NCBI RefSeq assembly: GCF_003635165.1
Contig: NZ_ML058603.1
Location: forward strand, 92,721-156,720
Reading direction: 5' to 3'
Source: Burkholderia sp. Nafp2/4-1b
GTDB lineage: Bacteria; Pseudomonadota; Gammaproteobacteria; Burkholderiales; Burkholderiaceae
Length of the DNA stretch: 64,000 nt
Below are positions 26,976-38,161 of this stretch, piece by piece (position 1 is the first letter of the stretch; the number at the start of each line of letters is the position of its first letter). The position numbers and the translations under genes are program-made. The notes under the pieces were generated by a model. It was not told where the DNA came from and ran no database searches. It was given only the letters and a program-made list of their open reading frames with translations.

Positions 26976-27818
26976 TCAGCCGGGCCGGCGGCCGCCCGTC
27001 GTGCGTTCGATCGCGGCGAGATCGGCGAGCGATTCGACCGCGACGAAGCCGCGTGCCACGAGCAGGGCCCGCACGGCGTCGGCCTGATCGTAGCCGTGCT
27101 CGATCCATAGCGTGCCGCCCGGTTTCAGATAGGCGCCGGCGCCCGCGACGATCGTGCGGATCGCGCTCAGGCCGTCGGCGTCGTCGGTGAGCGCGCCGCG
27201 CGGCTCGAAACGCAGGTCGCCCTGCGCGAGGTGCGGATCGTGCTGCGCGATGTACGGCGGGTTGCTGACGATCGTGTCGAACGCGAGCGCCGGATCGAGC
27301 GCGGCGTACCAGTCGCTCTGCAGCCAGTGGAGCGAGCCACCGGGGCGGCGCGCGTCGAGCAGCTTCTCGGCGTTGCGCTGCGCGACTTCGAGCGCGGCCG
27401 GCGATCGGTCGACCGCCCACACGCGTGCGTCCGGCCGTTCCGCGGCGATCGACACGGCAATCGCGCCGCTGCCGGTGCCGAGATCGAGCACGGCCGGATG
27501 CGGGCGTCCGTCGATCGCATCGAGCGCGGCTTCGACGAGCAGTTCGGTTTCGGGGCGCGGGATCAGCACGTCGGGCGTCACGTCGAACGGCCGGCCGAAG
27601 AATTCGCGCATCCCGACGAGCTGCGCGACCGGCTCGCCGGCCACGCGGCGCGCCTCGAGCGCGCGATAGCGCTCGATCGCGGCCGGCTCGAGCGGAGCGT
27701 CGCCACGCGTGATCAGCTGCGTGCGGGTCCAGCCGAGCGCGTAGGCGAGCAGCACGCGTGCATCGACCGCGTCGAGCGGCGACGCGCGCAGCAGATCGTC
27801 GGCAGTGGTGTCGGGCAT
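26976..27818 (-). CDS. prmC: Release factor glutamine methyltransferase PrmC
   Basis: 280 residues. The N-terminal release-factor-binding domain precedes a SAM domain with LDLGTGSGAIA (111-121) and the catalytic NPPY at 186-189. PrmC methylates the glutamine of the GGQ motif in release factors 1 and 2. Its partner prfA ends only seven bases upstream, and the pairing is standard in beta-proteobacteria. Confidence 0.96.
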   Translation of the reverse strand: MPDTTADDLLRASPLDAVDARVLLAYALGWTRTQLITRGDAPLEPAAIERYRALEARRVAGEPVAQLVGMREFFGRPFDVTPDVLIPRPETELLVEAALDAIDGRPHPAVLDLGTGSGAIAVSIAAERPDARVWAVDRSPAALEVAQRNAEKLLDARRPGGSLHWLQSDWYAALDPALAFDTIVSNPPYIAQHDPHLAQGDLRFEPRGALTDDADGLSAIRTIVAGAGAYLKPGGTLWIEHGYDQADAVRALLVARGFVAVESLADLAAIERTTGGRRPG

Positions 27819-27825
27819 CGCGGCC

Positions 27826-28908
27826 TCAGTCGGTGTCGCCGAGCGACGCGAGCAACTCGGCCTGGTGCTCGGTGACGAGCGCGGCGATCAGTTCGTCGAG
27901 ATCGCCGTCCATCAGCGCCTCGAGCCGGTACAGCGTGAGGTTGATGCGGTGGTCGGTCATCCGGCCTTGCGGGAAGTTGTACGTGCGGATCCGTTCCGAG
28001 CGGTCGCCCGAGCCGATCAGGCTCTTGCGCGTCGCGGCTTCCTTCGCGTGCTGCTCGTGATACTGCTTGTCCTTGATGCGCGCGGCGAGCACCTTCAGCG
28101 CGCGATCCTTGTTCTTGTGCTGCGAACGGTCGTCCTGGCACTCGACGACGATCCCGGTCGGAATGTGCGTGACGCGCACCGCCGAATCGGTCTTGTTGAT
28201 GTGCTGGCCGCCGGCGCCCGACGCGCGGAACGTGTCGATCCGCAAGTCGGCCGGATTGATCTCGACCTCGCCGATCTCGTCGGCTTCCGGCATCACAGCG
28301 ACCGTGCAGGCGGACGTATGGATGCGCCCCTGCGTTTCCGTTGCCGGCACGCGCTGTACGCGATGGCCGCCCGATTCGAACTTCAGGCGCGAGTACGCGC
28401 CCTGGCCCGCGATCCGTACGATCACTTCCTTGTAGCCGCCGAGATCCGACGCGCTTTCCGACATCATCTCGACCTGCCAGCGCTGCCGCTCCGCGAAGCG
28501 CAGGTACATGCGCAGCAGGTCGCCCGCGAACAGCGCCGATTCGTCGCCGCCGGTGCCCGCGCGGATTTCGAGGAAGATGTTGCGGTCGTCGTTCGGATCC
28601 TTCGGCAGCAGCATCTTCTGCAACTCGCCTTCGAGACGCGCCATGCGTTCGCGTGCGCTGCGAATCTCGTCTTCGGCGAAATCGCGCATCGATGCATCGG
28701 CGAGCAACTCCTGCGCGGCCGTCTCGTCGTTGCGCGACTGGCGCCACAGCGCATACTGCTCGACGACCGGGCCGAGCTCCGCGTGTTCGCGCGTCAGCTT
28801 GCGGTACTGGTCGAGGTCGGCCGTGACGTTTTCGCGGCTCAGCAGGTCGTTCAGTTCGGCCAGCCGGGTAGACAGCTGGTCGAGCTTGCGTTGCATGCTC
28901 GTCTTCAT
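27826..28908 (-). CDS. prfA: Peptide chain release factor 1
   Basis: 360 residues from [12 protein letters not shown], matching the usual start; 21 codons upstream are not conserved in form. The codon-recognition tripeptide PAT (about 188-190) marks RF1, which reads UAA and UAG. The GGQ at 233-235 ([10 protein letters not shown]) enters the peptidyl transferase centre. The gene sits between hemA (93 bases) and prmC. Confidence 0.97.
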   Translation of the reverse strand: MKTSMQRKLDQLSTRLAELNDLLSRENVTADLDQYRKLTREHAELGPVVEQYALWRQSRNDETAAQELLADASMRDFAEDEIRSARERMARLEGELQKMLLPKDPNDDRNIFLEIRAGTGGDESALFAGDLLRMYLRFAERQRWQVEMMSESASDLGGYKEVIVRIAGQGAYSRLKFESGGHRVQRVPATETQGRIHTSACTVAVMPEADEIGEVEINPADLRIDTFRASGAGGQHINKTDSAVRVTHIPTGIVVECQDDRSQHKNKDRALKVLAARIKDKQYHEQHAKEAATRKSLIGSGDRSERIRTYNFPQGRMTDHRINLTLYRLEALMDGDLDELIAALVTEHQAELLASLGDTD

Positions 28909-29001
28909 GGTGTGGAGCGGCGCTCCCGGGCAAAAGGGGTATTCGGAAAGGATAGGCCGGCGGCGGGACAAACCGGCCGACGGCAGGGCAACCGGCCGGC
29001 G

Positions 29002-30315
<1,314 letters not shown>

Positions 30316-30326
30316 TTAGCCCCATA

Positions 30327-31088
30327 TTATAGCGTTTCAGCGACTTCCTCACTCGGGGCATACCGGGCATCAGCGTGGCGCGGCCTGGAATTTGGGGGCT
30401 CGATCGGCACGCGGTCGAGCTGATAGCCGTAGCCATAAAGCGGCAGGAGCCGGTAGCCGCGCTCCGGAAGCAGTTGCAGCTTGCTGCGCAGGCGTGACGC
30501 ATGGGTGTCGAGCGTGCGCGACTTCATGTCGCGGTGACGGGCCCACACCGTTTCGAGGATATGGGCGCGCGACACGGGCCGGGAAAGGTTCGCGAACAGC
30601 AGCTGCGCAAAGCGGAATTCCTTCGGCGTGAGCGCGACGACCGCGTCGCCGAAGCGCACGAGGCTGTGCGTCGCGTCGAATGCGTATTCTCCATACATTT
30701 CGCGTGAGCGATTCGGCGGCCGCCGGACGCCGGCGCGCCGGCTCAGCGCATTGACGCGGGCGAGCAGCTCGGGCCCGCTCACCGGGCGCACGAGGCAGTC
30801 GTCGGCGCCCGCGTGCAGGCACGACACGACTTCGCTTTCGCGCGGCAGTTGCATCACGGCGATGGCCGGCAGCCCGGGCAGGATCGCCTGCGCGCGCGGA
30901 ATGACTTCTTCGGCCGGCTGATCGCCGGCCCAGTGGCCGGTGATCAACATGTCGCAGGTATCGGTGGCGAGCCACTCGAAGAATGCCGCGCTGGACGCAA
31001 ACGCGTGGCACACATGACCGCCGGCGAAGAGCAGGCGGTTCAGGAGCGCAGCATGACGTGCCTCCGGATCGATCAGAGCGATTCGCAT
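30327..31088 (-). CDS. OmpR-like regulator with a degenerate receiver domain
   Basis: 253 residues from MRIALIDPEARH. The C-terminal half is a winged-helix OmpR/PhoB DNA-binding domain (ALTPKEFRFAQLLFANLSRPVSR, RTLDTHASRLRSKL, YGYGYQL). The N-terminal half aligns with a receiver domain but lacks its active site: the phosphoacceptor position is glycine (G51 in DMLITGHW), the acidic pair is D7-P8, the conserved threonine is Q80 and the lysine is R101. It therefore should not take phosphate by the usual route and may act constitutively or by another signal. No histidine kinase gene is next to it. hemA follows after 26 bases. Confidence 0.88.
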   Translation of the reverse strand: MRIALIDPEARHAALLNRLLFAGGHVCHAFASSAAFFEWLATDTCDMLITGHWAGDQPAEEVIPRAQAILPGLPAIAVMQLPRESEVVSCLHAGADDCLVRPVSGPELLARVNALSRRAGVRRPPNRSREMYGEYAFDATHSLVRFGDAVVALTPKEFRFAQLLFANLSRPVSRAHILETVWARHRDMKSRTLDTHASRLRSKLQLLPERGYRLLPLYGYGYQLDRVPIEPPNSRPRHADARYAPSEEVAETL

Positions 31089-31259
31089 GAGGATTTCTTC
31101 AATACGGCTGCCGGTGCGCGCTTGCCATAACGTCGGGTCGGCCCCTACACTCGAATGTTCGCGGCGCCCGGCTGGTCTCGGGTTCGATGGATGAATCGAT
31201 GCTAGCCGCTGGCAACGTTCACGCCTATGGGACGAATCTGAATTTATAGAAGGCGTCGA

Positions 31260-31514
31260 ATGAACTGGTTTGGAATCCTTGTCCTGGGAGGGGCCGTCGG
31301 GCTGTTCGGCCGGTGGCTGCATCCGATGCGGCGCACGGGCCGGCCGGCATGGTGGATCGCGGTGCTGGTCGGTATCGCAGGCGCCGCCGCCGCGCGCATG
31401 GCCGGCAATCTCTCCGGACTGTTTTACGATGGCGAAACGCTCGAATGGCCGGTCTGCACCGGCGTCGCGTTCCTCGCCGTAGCCGTGACGGTCGCCGTGT
31501 CGGCCCGTCGCTGA
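31260..31514 (+). CDS. Small membrane protein, GlsB/YeaQ-like
   Basis: 84 residues with three hydrophobic segments (about 3-18, 32-48 and 64-80) and the glycine-rich opening LVLGGAVGLFGRWLHP that resembles the YeaQ/YmgE/GlsB family, once misnamed transglycosylase-associated. Members are stress-linked inner-membrane proteins of unknown mechanism. The family match is moderate. The next gene begins 18 bases later, so the two are probably cotranscribed. Confidence 0.7.
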   Translation: MNWFGILVLGGAVGLFGRWLHPMRRTGRPAWWIAVLVGIAGAAAARMAGNLSGLFYDGETLEWPVCTGVAFLAVAVTVAVSARR

Positions 31515-31532
31515 AAGCTCTCAGGTGAAATC

Positions 31533-33347
31533 ATGAATGCCCGTCTCCCCGAAGTCTCGTCGGTGCCGGCCCGCCTCGCGCTGCTGCGCGGCGCGATGGT
31601 CCGCGAGGATCTGGCCGCCTATCTGGTGCCGTCCGCCGATCCTCACCTGTCCGAGTACCTGCCCGAACGCTGGCAGGCGCGTCGCTGGCTGTCCGGTTTC
31701 ACGGGTTCGGTCGGCACGCTGGTCGTGACCGCGGAGTTCGCGGGCTTGTGGGTCGACAGCCGCTACTGGGTGCAGGCCGAGGCCGAACTCGCCGGCTCGG
31801 GCGTCCAGCTGATGAAGATGACGGGCGGGCAGCAGAGCGCGCCGCACGTCGACTGGCTCGCGCAGAACGTGGCGGCCGGCGCGACGGTCGGTGTCGACGG
31901 CGCCGTGCTCGGCGTTGCCGCGGCGCGCGCGCTGACGGCCGCGCTGAGCGCGCGCGGCATCGCGCTGCGCACCGATCTCGACCTGCTCGACGCGATCTGG
32001 CCGGAGCGGCCGGGGCTGCCGGGCGACGCCGTGTTCGAGCACGTCGCGCCGCAGGCCGACGCGACGCGCGCGAGCAAGCTCGCCGACGTACGCCGCGCAA
32101 TGCACGCGCAGGGCGCGCAGTGGCATTTCGTGTCGACGCTCGACGATCTCGCGTGGCTGTTCAACCTGCGCGGCGCCGACGTCAACTTCAACCCGGTGTT
32201 CGTCGCGCACGCGCTGATCGGCGCCGAGCGCGCGACGCTGTTCGTCGCCGACGGCAAGGTGTCGCCGGCGCTGGCCGCGTCGCTCGCGCGGGACGGCGTC
32301 GAGGTCCGCGCGTACGACGCCGCGCGCGCGTCGCTCGCGGCGCTGCCCGACGGCGCGACGCTGCTGATCGATCCGCGCCGCGTGACGTTCGGCACGCTCG
32401 AGGCCGTGCCGGCCGGCGTGAAGCTGATCGAGGCGGTGAACCCGTCGACGTTCGCGAAGTCGCGCAAGACGTCCGCCGAGATCGAGCACGTGCGCGTGAC
32501 GATGGAGCACGACGGCGCCGCGCTTGCCGAATTCTTCGCGTGGTTCGAACAGGCGCTGAACCGCGAGACGATCACCGAGCTGACGATCGACGAGAAACTC
32601 ACGGCCGCGCGCGCCCGGCGCCCCGGCTACGTGTCGCCGAGCTTCGCGACGATCGCCGGCTTCAACGCGAACGGCGCGATGCCGCACTATCGCGCGACGC
32701 CCGAGTCGCATGCGACGATCGCCGGCGACGGCCTGCTGCTCGTCGATTCGGGCGGCCAGTACACCACCGGCACGACCGATATCACGCGCGTCGTGCCGGT
32801 CGGCACGGTCAGCGACCTGCAGCGCCGCGACTTCACGATCGTGCTGAAGTCGATGATGGCGCTGTCGCGCGCACGCTTTCCGCGCGGCATCCGCTCGCCG
32901 ATGCTCGACGCGATCGCGCGCGCGCCGATGTGGGCAGCCGGCCTCGACTACGGTCACGGCACCGGCCACGGCGTCGGCTACTTCCTGAACGTGCACGAGG
33001 GCCCGCAGGTCATCTCGCACTACGCGCCGGCCGAATCGTACACGGCGATGGAAGAGGGGATGATCACGTCGATCGAGCCGGGCGTGTACCGGCCCGGCAA
33101 ATGGGGTATCCGGATCGAGAACCTGGTCGTGAATCGCGCGAGCGGGCAGACCGAGTTCGGCGACTTCCTCGCGTTCGAGACGCTGACGCTGTGCCCGATC
33201 GACACGCGCTGCGTGCTCATCGAGATGCTGCATGAAGAAGAGCGGGCGTGGCTGAACGCGTATCACGCGAGCGTGCGCGAGCGCGTCGGCCGGCACGTGA
33301 GCGGCGATGCGAAGGCGTGGCTCCACGCGCGCACGCAGCCGATCTGA
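31533..33347 (+). CDS. M24-family aminopeptidase P (Xaa-Pro aminopeptidase)
   Basis: 604 residues, the long form with two creatinase-like N-terminal domains (SADPHLSEYLPERW, FTGSVGTLVVT) before the pita-bread catalytic domain. The dinuclear metal ligands are visible in LVDSGGQYTTGTTDITR, GHGTGHGVGYFLNVHEGP and SIEPGVYRPGKWGIRIEN. It removes an N-terminal residue that precedes proline. The start follows AGGTG. The long type resembles eukaryotic cytosolic enzymes more than the 440-residue Escherichia coli PepP. Confidence 0.93.
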   Translation: MNARLPEVSSVPARLALLRGAMVREDLAAYLVPSADPHLSEYLPERWQARRWLSGFTGSVGTLVVTAEFAGLWVDSRYWVQAEAELAGSGVQLMKMTGGQQSAPHVDWLAQNVAAGATVGVDGAVLGVAAARALTAALSARGIALRTDLDLLDAIWPERPGLPGDAVFEHVAPQADATRASKLADVRRAMHAQGAQWHFVSTLDDLAWLFNLRGADVNFNPVFVAHALIGAERATLFVADGKVSPALAASLARDGVEVRAYDAARASLAALPDGATLLIDPRRVTFGTLEAVPAGVKLIEAVNPSTFAKSRKTSAEIEHVRVTMEHDGAALAEFFAWFEQALNRETITELTIDEKLTAARARRPGYVSPSFATIAGFNANGAMPHYRATPESHATIAGDGLLLVDSGGQYTTGTTDITRVVPVGTVSDLQRRDFTIVLKSMMALSRARFPRGIRSPMLDAIARAPMWAAGLDYGHGTGHGVGYFLNVHEGPQVISHYAPAESYTAMEEGMITSIEPGVYRPGKWGIRIENLVVNRASGQTEFGDFLAFETLTLCPIDTRCVLIEMLHEEERAWLNAYHASVRERVGRHVSGDAKAWLHARTQPI

Positions 33348-33360
33348 CGCAACGGCAACG

Positions 33361-33388
33361 CGCAACACGCAACACGCAACACGCAACA
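33361..33388. repeat. Four tandem copies of a 7-bp repeat
   Basis: CGCAACA is repeated four times without a mismatch, with partial copies on both sides, between the aminopeptidase stop and the next ribosome binding site. It is intergenic, so slippage would change spacing rather than a reading frame. Confidence 0.85.
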
Positions 33389-33443
33389 CGCCACGTACGC
33401 TACCGGCCGCACGATGGCCGCACCACGACCGAGAGGGCAACTG

Positions 33444-33995
33444 ATGGCAGACACCGCAGTGATCGTGATCGACATGCAGCGCGGGCTGGTGCAGCGGGCG
33501 CGGCCCGCGTACCGGCTCGACGACGTCGTGGCGGGCATCAACCGGCTGACCGCCGCGGCGCGCGCGGCACGCGCGCCCGTGTGCTTCGTGCAGCACGACG
33601 GCGACGCGGACGACGACATCGTGCCCGGCACGCCCGGGTGGGAACTGCATGAGGCATTGATCGTCGGTCGCTCCGACTGGCGCATCCGCAAGCAGATGAG
33701 CGATGCGTTCCACGACACGCCGCTCGCCGCGCAGCTCGACAGCCACGGCATCCGCTCGGTGCTGATCTGCGGCTATGCGACCGAGTTCTGCGTCGATTCG
33801 GCCGCACGTCGCGCGGCACTGCTCGGCTACCGCGCGACCGTGGTCTCCGATCTGCACACGACGAACGAGCGCACGCACCTGTCGGCGGCGCAGATCGTCG
33901 CGCATCATCACTTCATCTGGGAAAACAATACGCTGTCGGGCAATGCGGTGACGCCGCGTCCGCTCGCCGACGTGCTCGCGGCGGAGTTCGCATGA
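33444..33995 (+). CDS. Isochorismatase-like cysteine hydrolase
   Basis: 183 residues from the ATG after GAGAGGG. The catalytic triad of the family is present: Asp10 in VIVIDMQRG, a lysine in RIRKQMSDAF, and the nucleophile cysteine in CGYATEFCVDSAAR, preceded by the usual cis-peptide glycine-tyrosine. Members hydrolyse amides or ethers such as isochorismate, nicotinamide or N-carbamoyl compounds; the substrate here is not known. The stop overlaps the start of the HAD gene (ATGA), which suggests a joint role. Confidence 0.88.
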   Translation: MADTAVIVIDMQRGLVQRARPAYRLDDVVAGINRLTAAARAARAPVCFVQHDGDADDDIVPGTPGWELHEALIVGRSDWRIRKQMSDAFHDTPLAAQLDSHGIRSVLICGYATEFCVDSAARRAALLGYRATVVSDLHTTNERTHLSAAQIVAHHHFIWENNTLSGNAVTPRPLADVLAAEFA

Positions 33996-34615
33996 CGATC
34001 AAGGCGGTGGTGTTCGATTTCGGCGGCGTGCTGATCGACTGGAGCCCCGAGTACCTGTACCGGCAACTGATTCCCGATGAAGCCGAGCGGCGCTGGTTCC
34101 TCACGCACGTATGCGCGATGGACTGGGTAGTCCGCCAGGACGGCGGACAGACGATCGACGAAGGCACGAGCGAACTCGTCGCGAAGTTTCCGGAGCACGA
34201 GGCGCTGATCCGCGCGTTCTACGCGCGCTGGCACGAGATGATCGGCGGCGTGCTCGACGAAGGCGCCGCGCTCGTCGACCGGCTCGACGCGCAGGGGATG
34301 CCGCTCTTCGGATTGACCAACTGGTCGGCGCAGACCTTTCCGTATGCGTGGGACAACTTCCCGGTGCTGCGGCGTTTCAGGGACATCGTCGTGTCGGGCC
34401 GCGTGAAGCTCGTGAAGCCCGATCCGGCGATCTATCACGCCATGCACGCGCGGATCGAACCGCATCTACCGGGCATCGCGCCGCACGAGCTCGTGTTCAT
34501 CGACGACAACGCGAAGAACGCGGCGGCCGCGACGGCGCTCGGCTGGCACGGCATTCATCACACCAGCGCGGCGACAACCGAGACGCGCTTGCGCGAGCTG
34601 GGCGCGCTCGCATAG
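33992..34615 (+). CDS. HAD-superfamily hydrolase
   Basis: 207 residues. The HAD motifs are all there: VFDFGGVLIDWSP (nucleophile Asp9), GLTNWS, a lysine in KLVKPDPAIY and the acidic pair FIDDN. The cap is a small helical insert after motif I, as in the haloacid dehalogenase and YihX branches. It most likely dephosphorylates a small metabolite. The start codon overlaps the stop of the cysteine hydrolase gene by four bases. Confidence 0.88.
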   Translation: MTIKAVVFDFGGVLIDWSPEYLYRQLIPDEAERRWFLTHVCAMDWVVRQDGGQTIDEGTSELVAKFPEHEALIRAFYARWHEMIGGVLDEGAALVDRLDAQGMPLFGLTNWSAQTFPYAWDNFPVLRRFRDIVVSGRVKLVKPDPAIYHAMHARIEPHLPGIAPHELVFIDDNAKNAAAATALGWHGIHHTSAATTETRLRELGALA

Positions 34616-34643
34616 GAATCCGCGCCAAGCGCAGCGAGATGAA

Positions 34644-34669
34644 AAAAAGCGGGCGATGAGCCCGCTTTC
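34644..34669. terminator. Bidirectional terminator between the HAD gene and ettA
   Basis: Arms AAAGCGGGC and GCCCGCTTT with a GATGA loop. A run of seven T follows on the minus strand for ettA, and TTTCTCG on the plus strand for the HAD transcript. Confidence 0.8.
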
Positions 34670-34749
34670 TCGTTCTGCCGGTCCGGAAACGGCCGCTTTC
34701 GGCATCCGGCTCGGCATTGCCGCGGCGCCGGATGCGCGGGCCGGGCCGC

Positions 34750-36417
<1,668 letters not shown>

Positions 36418-36605
36418 TTGGTGTGAAAGTCAGAAGTGGTTGAGACTGCCGCGCAGCGCGGCGGCGTGCGTGGCGTCGAAGGATTCGGTACGGAGCGTGC
36501 CGCGCGCGGCGCGGCGGTGTCGCCGCGGGTTGGCGGCGCGAGCGCGTATTGTACTTCGCCGCCGGCTGCCGCTGGCACCACGCCGGCCATTCGGCCGACC
36601 CGTGC

Positions 36606-36920
36606 TCACAGCCACGCGGCGACGCCGCCGTGCCCCGAGCAGGTGCCGCGCCGGTGGCGGCTGAAGCTGTACGTGCCGTCGCGGCAGCGCGCGCTCGCGC
36701 CGTCGGGCACGCGGCCCGATTTCGAATGGGCCGGCGCGTGGACGGTGTTGCCGTCGCGATTGCGGTACGTGTCGTGCCGGTCGAGGTCGGCTTCGTTGGC
36801 GGTGCCGTAGCCGGGCGTTGCGCGATATGCGTGCGCGGCGGGCGGCAGGGTGGCGCACGCGAAGAACAGCGCGGCCGACAGGGTCGCGATGCGCGTCGCG
36901 CGGCGGAGCAGGGCGGGCAT
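36606..36920 (-). CDS. DUF3761 exported protein
   Basis: 104 residues. A signal peptide ends at AAHAY. The mature part is nearly all one domain of the DUF3761 type: DTYRNRDGNTVHAPA, PDGASARCRDGTYSF and RRGTCSGHGGVA, with two cysteines that may pair. The function is unknown; proteins like it are common small secreted or periplasmic products in Burkholderia. It ends 188 bases before the ettA start. Confidence 0.88.
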   Translation of the reverse strand: MPALLRRATRIATLSAALFFACATLPPAAHAYRATPGYGTANEADLDRHDTYRNRDGNTVHAPAHSKSGRVPDGASARCRDGTYSFSRHRRGTCSGHGGVAAWL

Positions 36921-37037
36921 GGTCTCTCTCTCTTTCTCTTCGGATGTTGTTATCTGCGCTCGATGGCGGGTGGACCGCTCGCCGCATGTTAGCCGAACGG
37001 CTGCGTCGCGATGCCGCCTTCGGGCGGTGCCGCGCCG

Positions 37038-37955
37038 CTACGCCGCGCCGCTCATCGATGCCGCGCCGTCTGCTTGCGCGGCTTCGAGGATCCACCGGCG
37101 GAAGGCGGCGACTTTCGCCCGTTCCGCATGATGCGGCGGATAGACGAGGTAGTACGCGAAGTCGTCGAGCCATGCGACGTCGGCAAGCTGCACGAGTCGC
37201 CCGCTCGCGAGCTCGCTGCGCACCATCGCCGCCGGCAGCAGGCCCGCGCCCTGGCCGGCGAGGATCGCCTGCAGCAACAGGCCGGAATCGTCGAACGCGG
37301 GGCCGCGCGGCGGCCCGAAATCGTCGATTCGCTGCGCGTCGAACCAGATATGCCAACCCTTGCGCTCGGCATCGTGCAGGTGCGGCCATCCGGCCAGGTC
37401 GGCGGGCGTCGCCGGCATGCCGAGCCGCGCGACGAGCGACGGCGCCGCCAGCGCGACGATCTCCACCGTCAGCAGCCGTTCGCTGCACAGGCCGACGTAA
37501 CGGCCGAGACCGTGGCGGATCGCGACGTCGACGCCATCGCGCGAGAAGTCCGCCAGTGCGTGGCTCGCGACGATCTGCAGGTCGACGTCCGGGCATGCGT
37601 CGCGGAACTGCGCGAGGCGCGGCACGAGCCATGCAGAGGCGAAAAACGGCGTGACGCTTACCGTCAGCACGCCGCTGTCCGCAGTGCCCGATACGCGCTG
37701 CGACGCGTCGGCGATCTGCCGGAACGCATTGCGCACGGGTGGCAGGTAGTCGCGGCCAGCGGCGGTCAGCAGGATGCCGCGGTTCACGCGCTCGAACAAT
37801 TGCACGCCGAGATGCGTCTCGAGCGTGCGGATCATCTGGCTCACCGCGCCGGGCGTGACCGACAGTTCCTCGGCCGCGGATTTCACCGACAGGTGGCGGG
37901 CGGCCGCCTCGAACGCACGCAACGCGTTGAGCGGTGGTAGGCGCGAACGGATCAT
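37038..37955 (-). CDS. LysR-family transcriptional regulator, GcvA-like
   Basis: 305 residues. The helix-turn-helix (about 6-65) reads LPPLNALRAFEAAARHLSVKSAAEEL.VTPGAVSQ, the GcvA-type variant, followed by the effector-binding domain. It is divergent from the MFS transporter gene at 38162 across 206 bases, the normal arrangement for a LysR regulator and its target. A short palindrome (38091-38103) lies between them. The inducer is unknown. Confidence 0.92.
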   Translation of the reverse strand: MIRSRLPPLNALRAFEAAARHLSVKSAAEELSVTPGAVSQMIRTLETHLGVQLFERVNRGILLTAAGRDYLPPVRNAFRQIADASQRVSGTADSGVLTVSVTPFFASAWLVPRLAQFRDACPDVDLQIVASHALADFSRDGVDVAIRHGLGRYVGLCSERLLTVEIVALAAPSLVARLGMPATPADLAGWPHLHDAERKGWHIWFDAQRIDDFGPPRGPAFDDSGLLLQAILAGQGAGLLPAAMVRSELASGRLVQLADVAWLDDFAYYLVYPPHHAERAKVAAFRRWILEAAQADGAASMSGAA

Positions 37956-38090
37956 TGAGTTTTTCTAAATCGAAAGGCTGACGAAATATCGTTTGAGGCA
38001 ATGCGGGCGCGCGAGTACCGTTTTCACCTTGAACCTGTCGGATCGGAGCACGTTCAGCGGGGCAGCGTCGCGGCGGCCGATGCGATCAAC

Positions 38091-38103
38091 ATAGTTCAAC
38101 TAT
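38091..38103. promoter_or_regulatory. Candidate LysR operator, ATAGTT-C-AACTAT palindrome
   Basis: A perfect 13-base inverted repeat ATAGTTCAACTAT, 58 bases before the MFS start codon and 136 bases from the LysR start. AT-rich palindromes of this sort are typical LysR recognition sites, though the spacing is shorter than the common T-N11-A. Confidence 0.45.
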
Positions 38104-38161
38104 ATCCATGAGGCAATCGGGCGCCGTGCGGCGTCCCGCGAAACCGGAGAGGAGCATCGTC

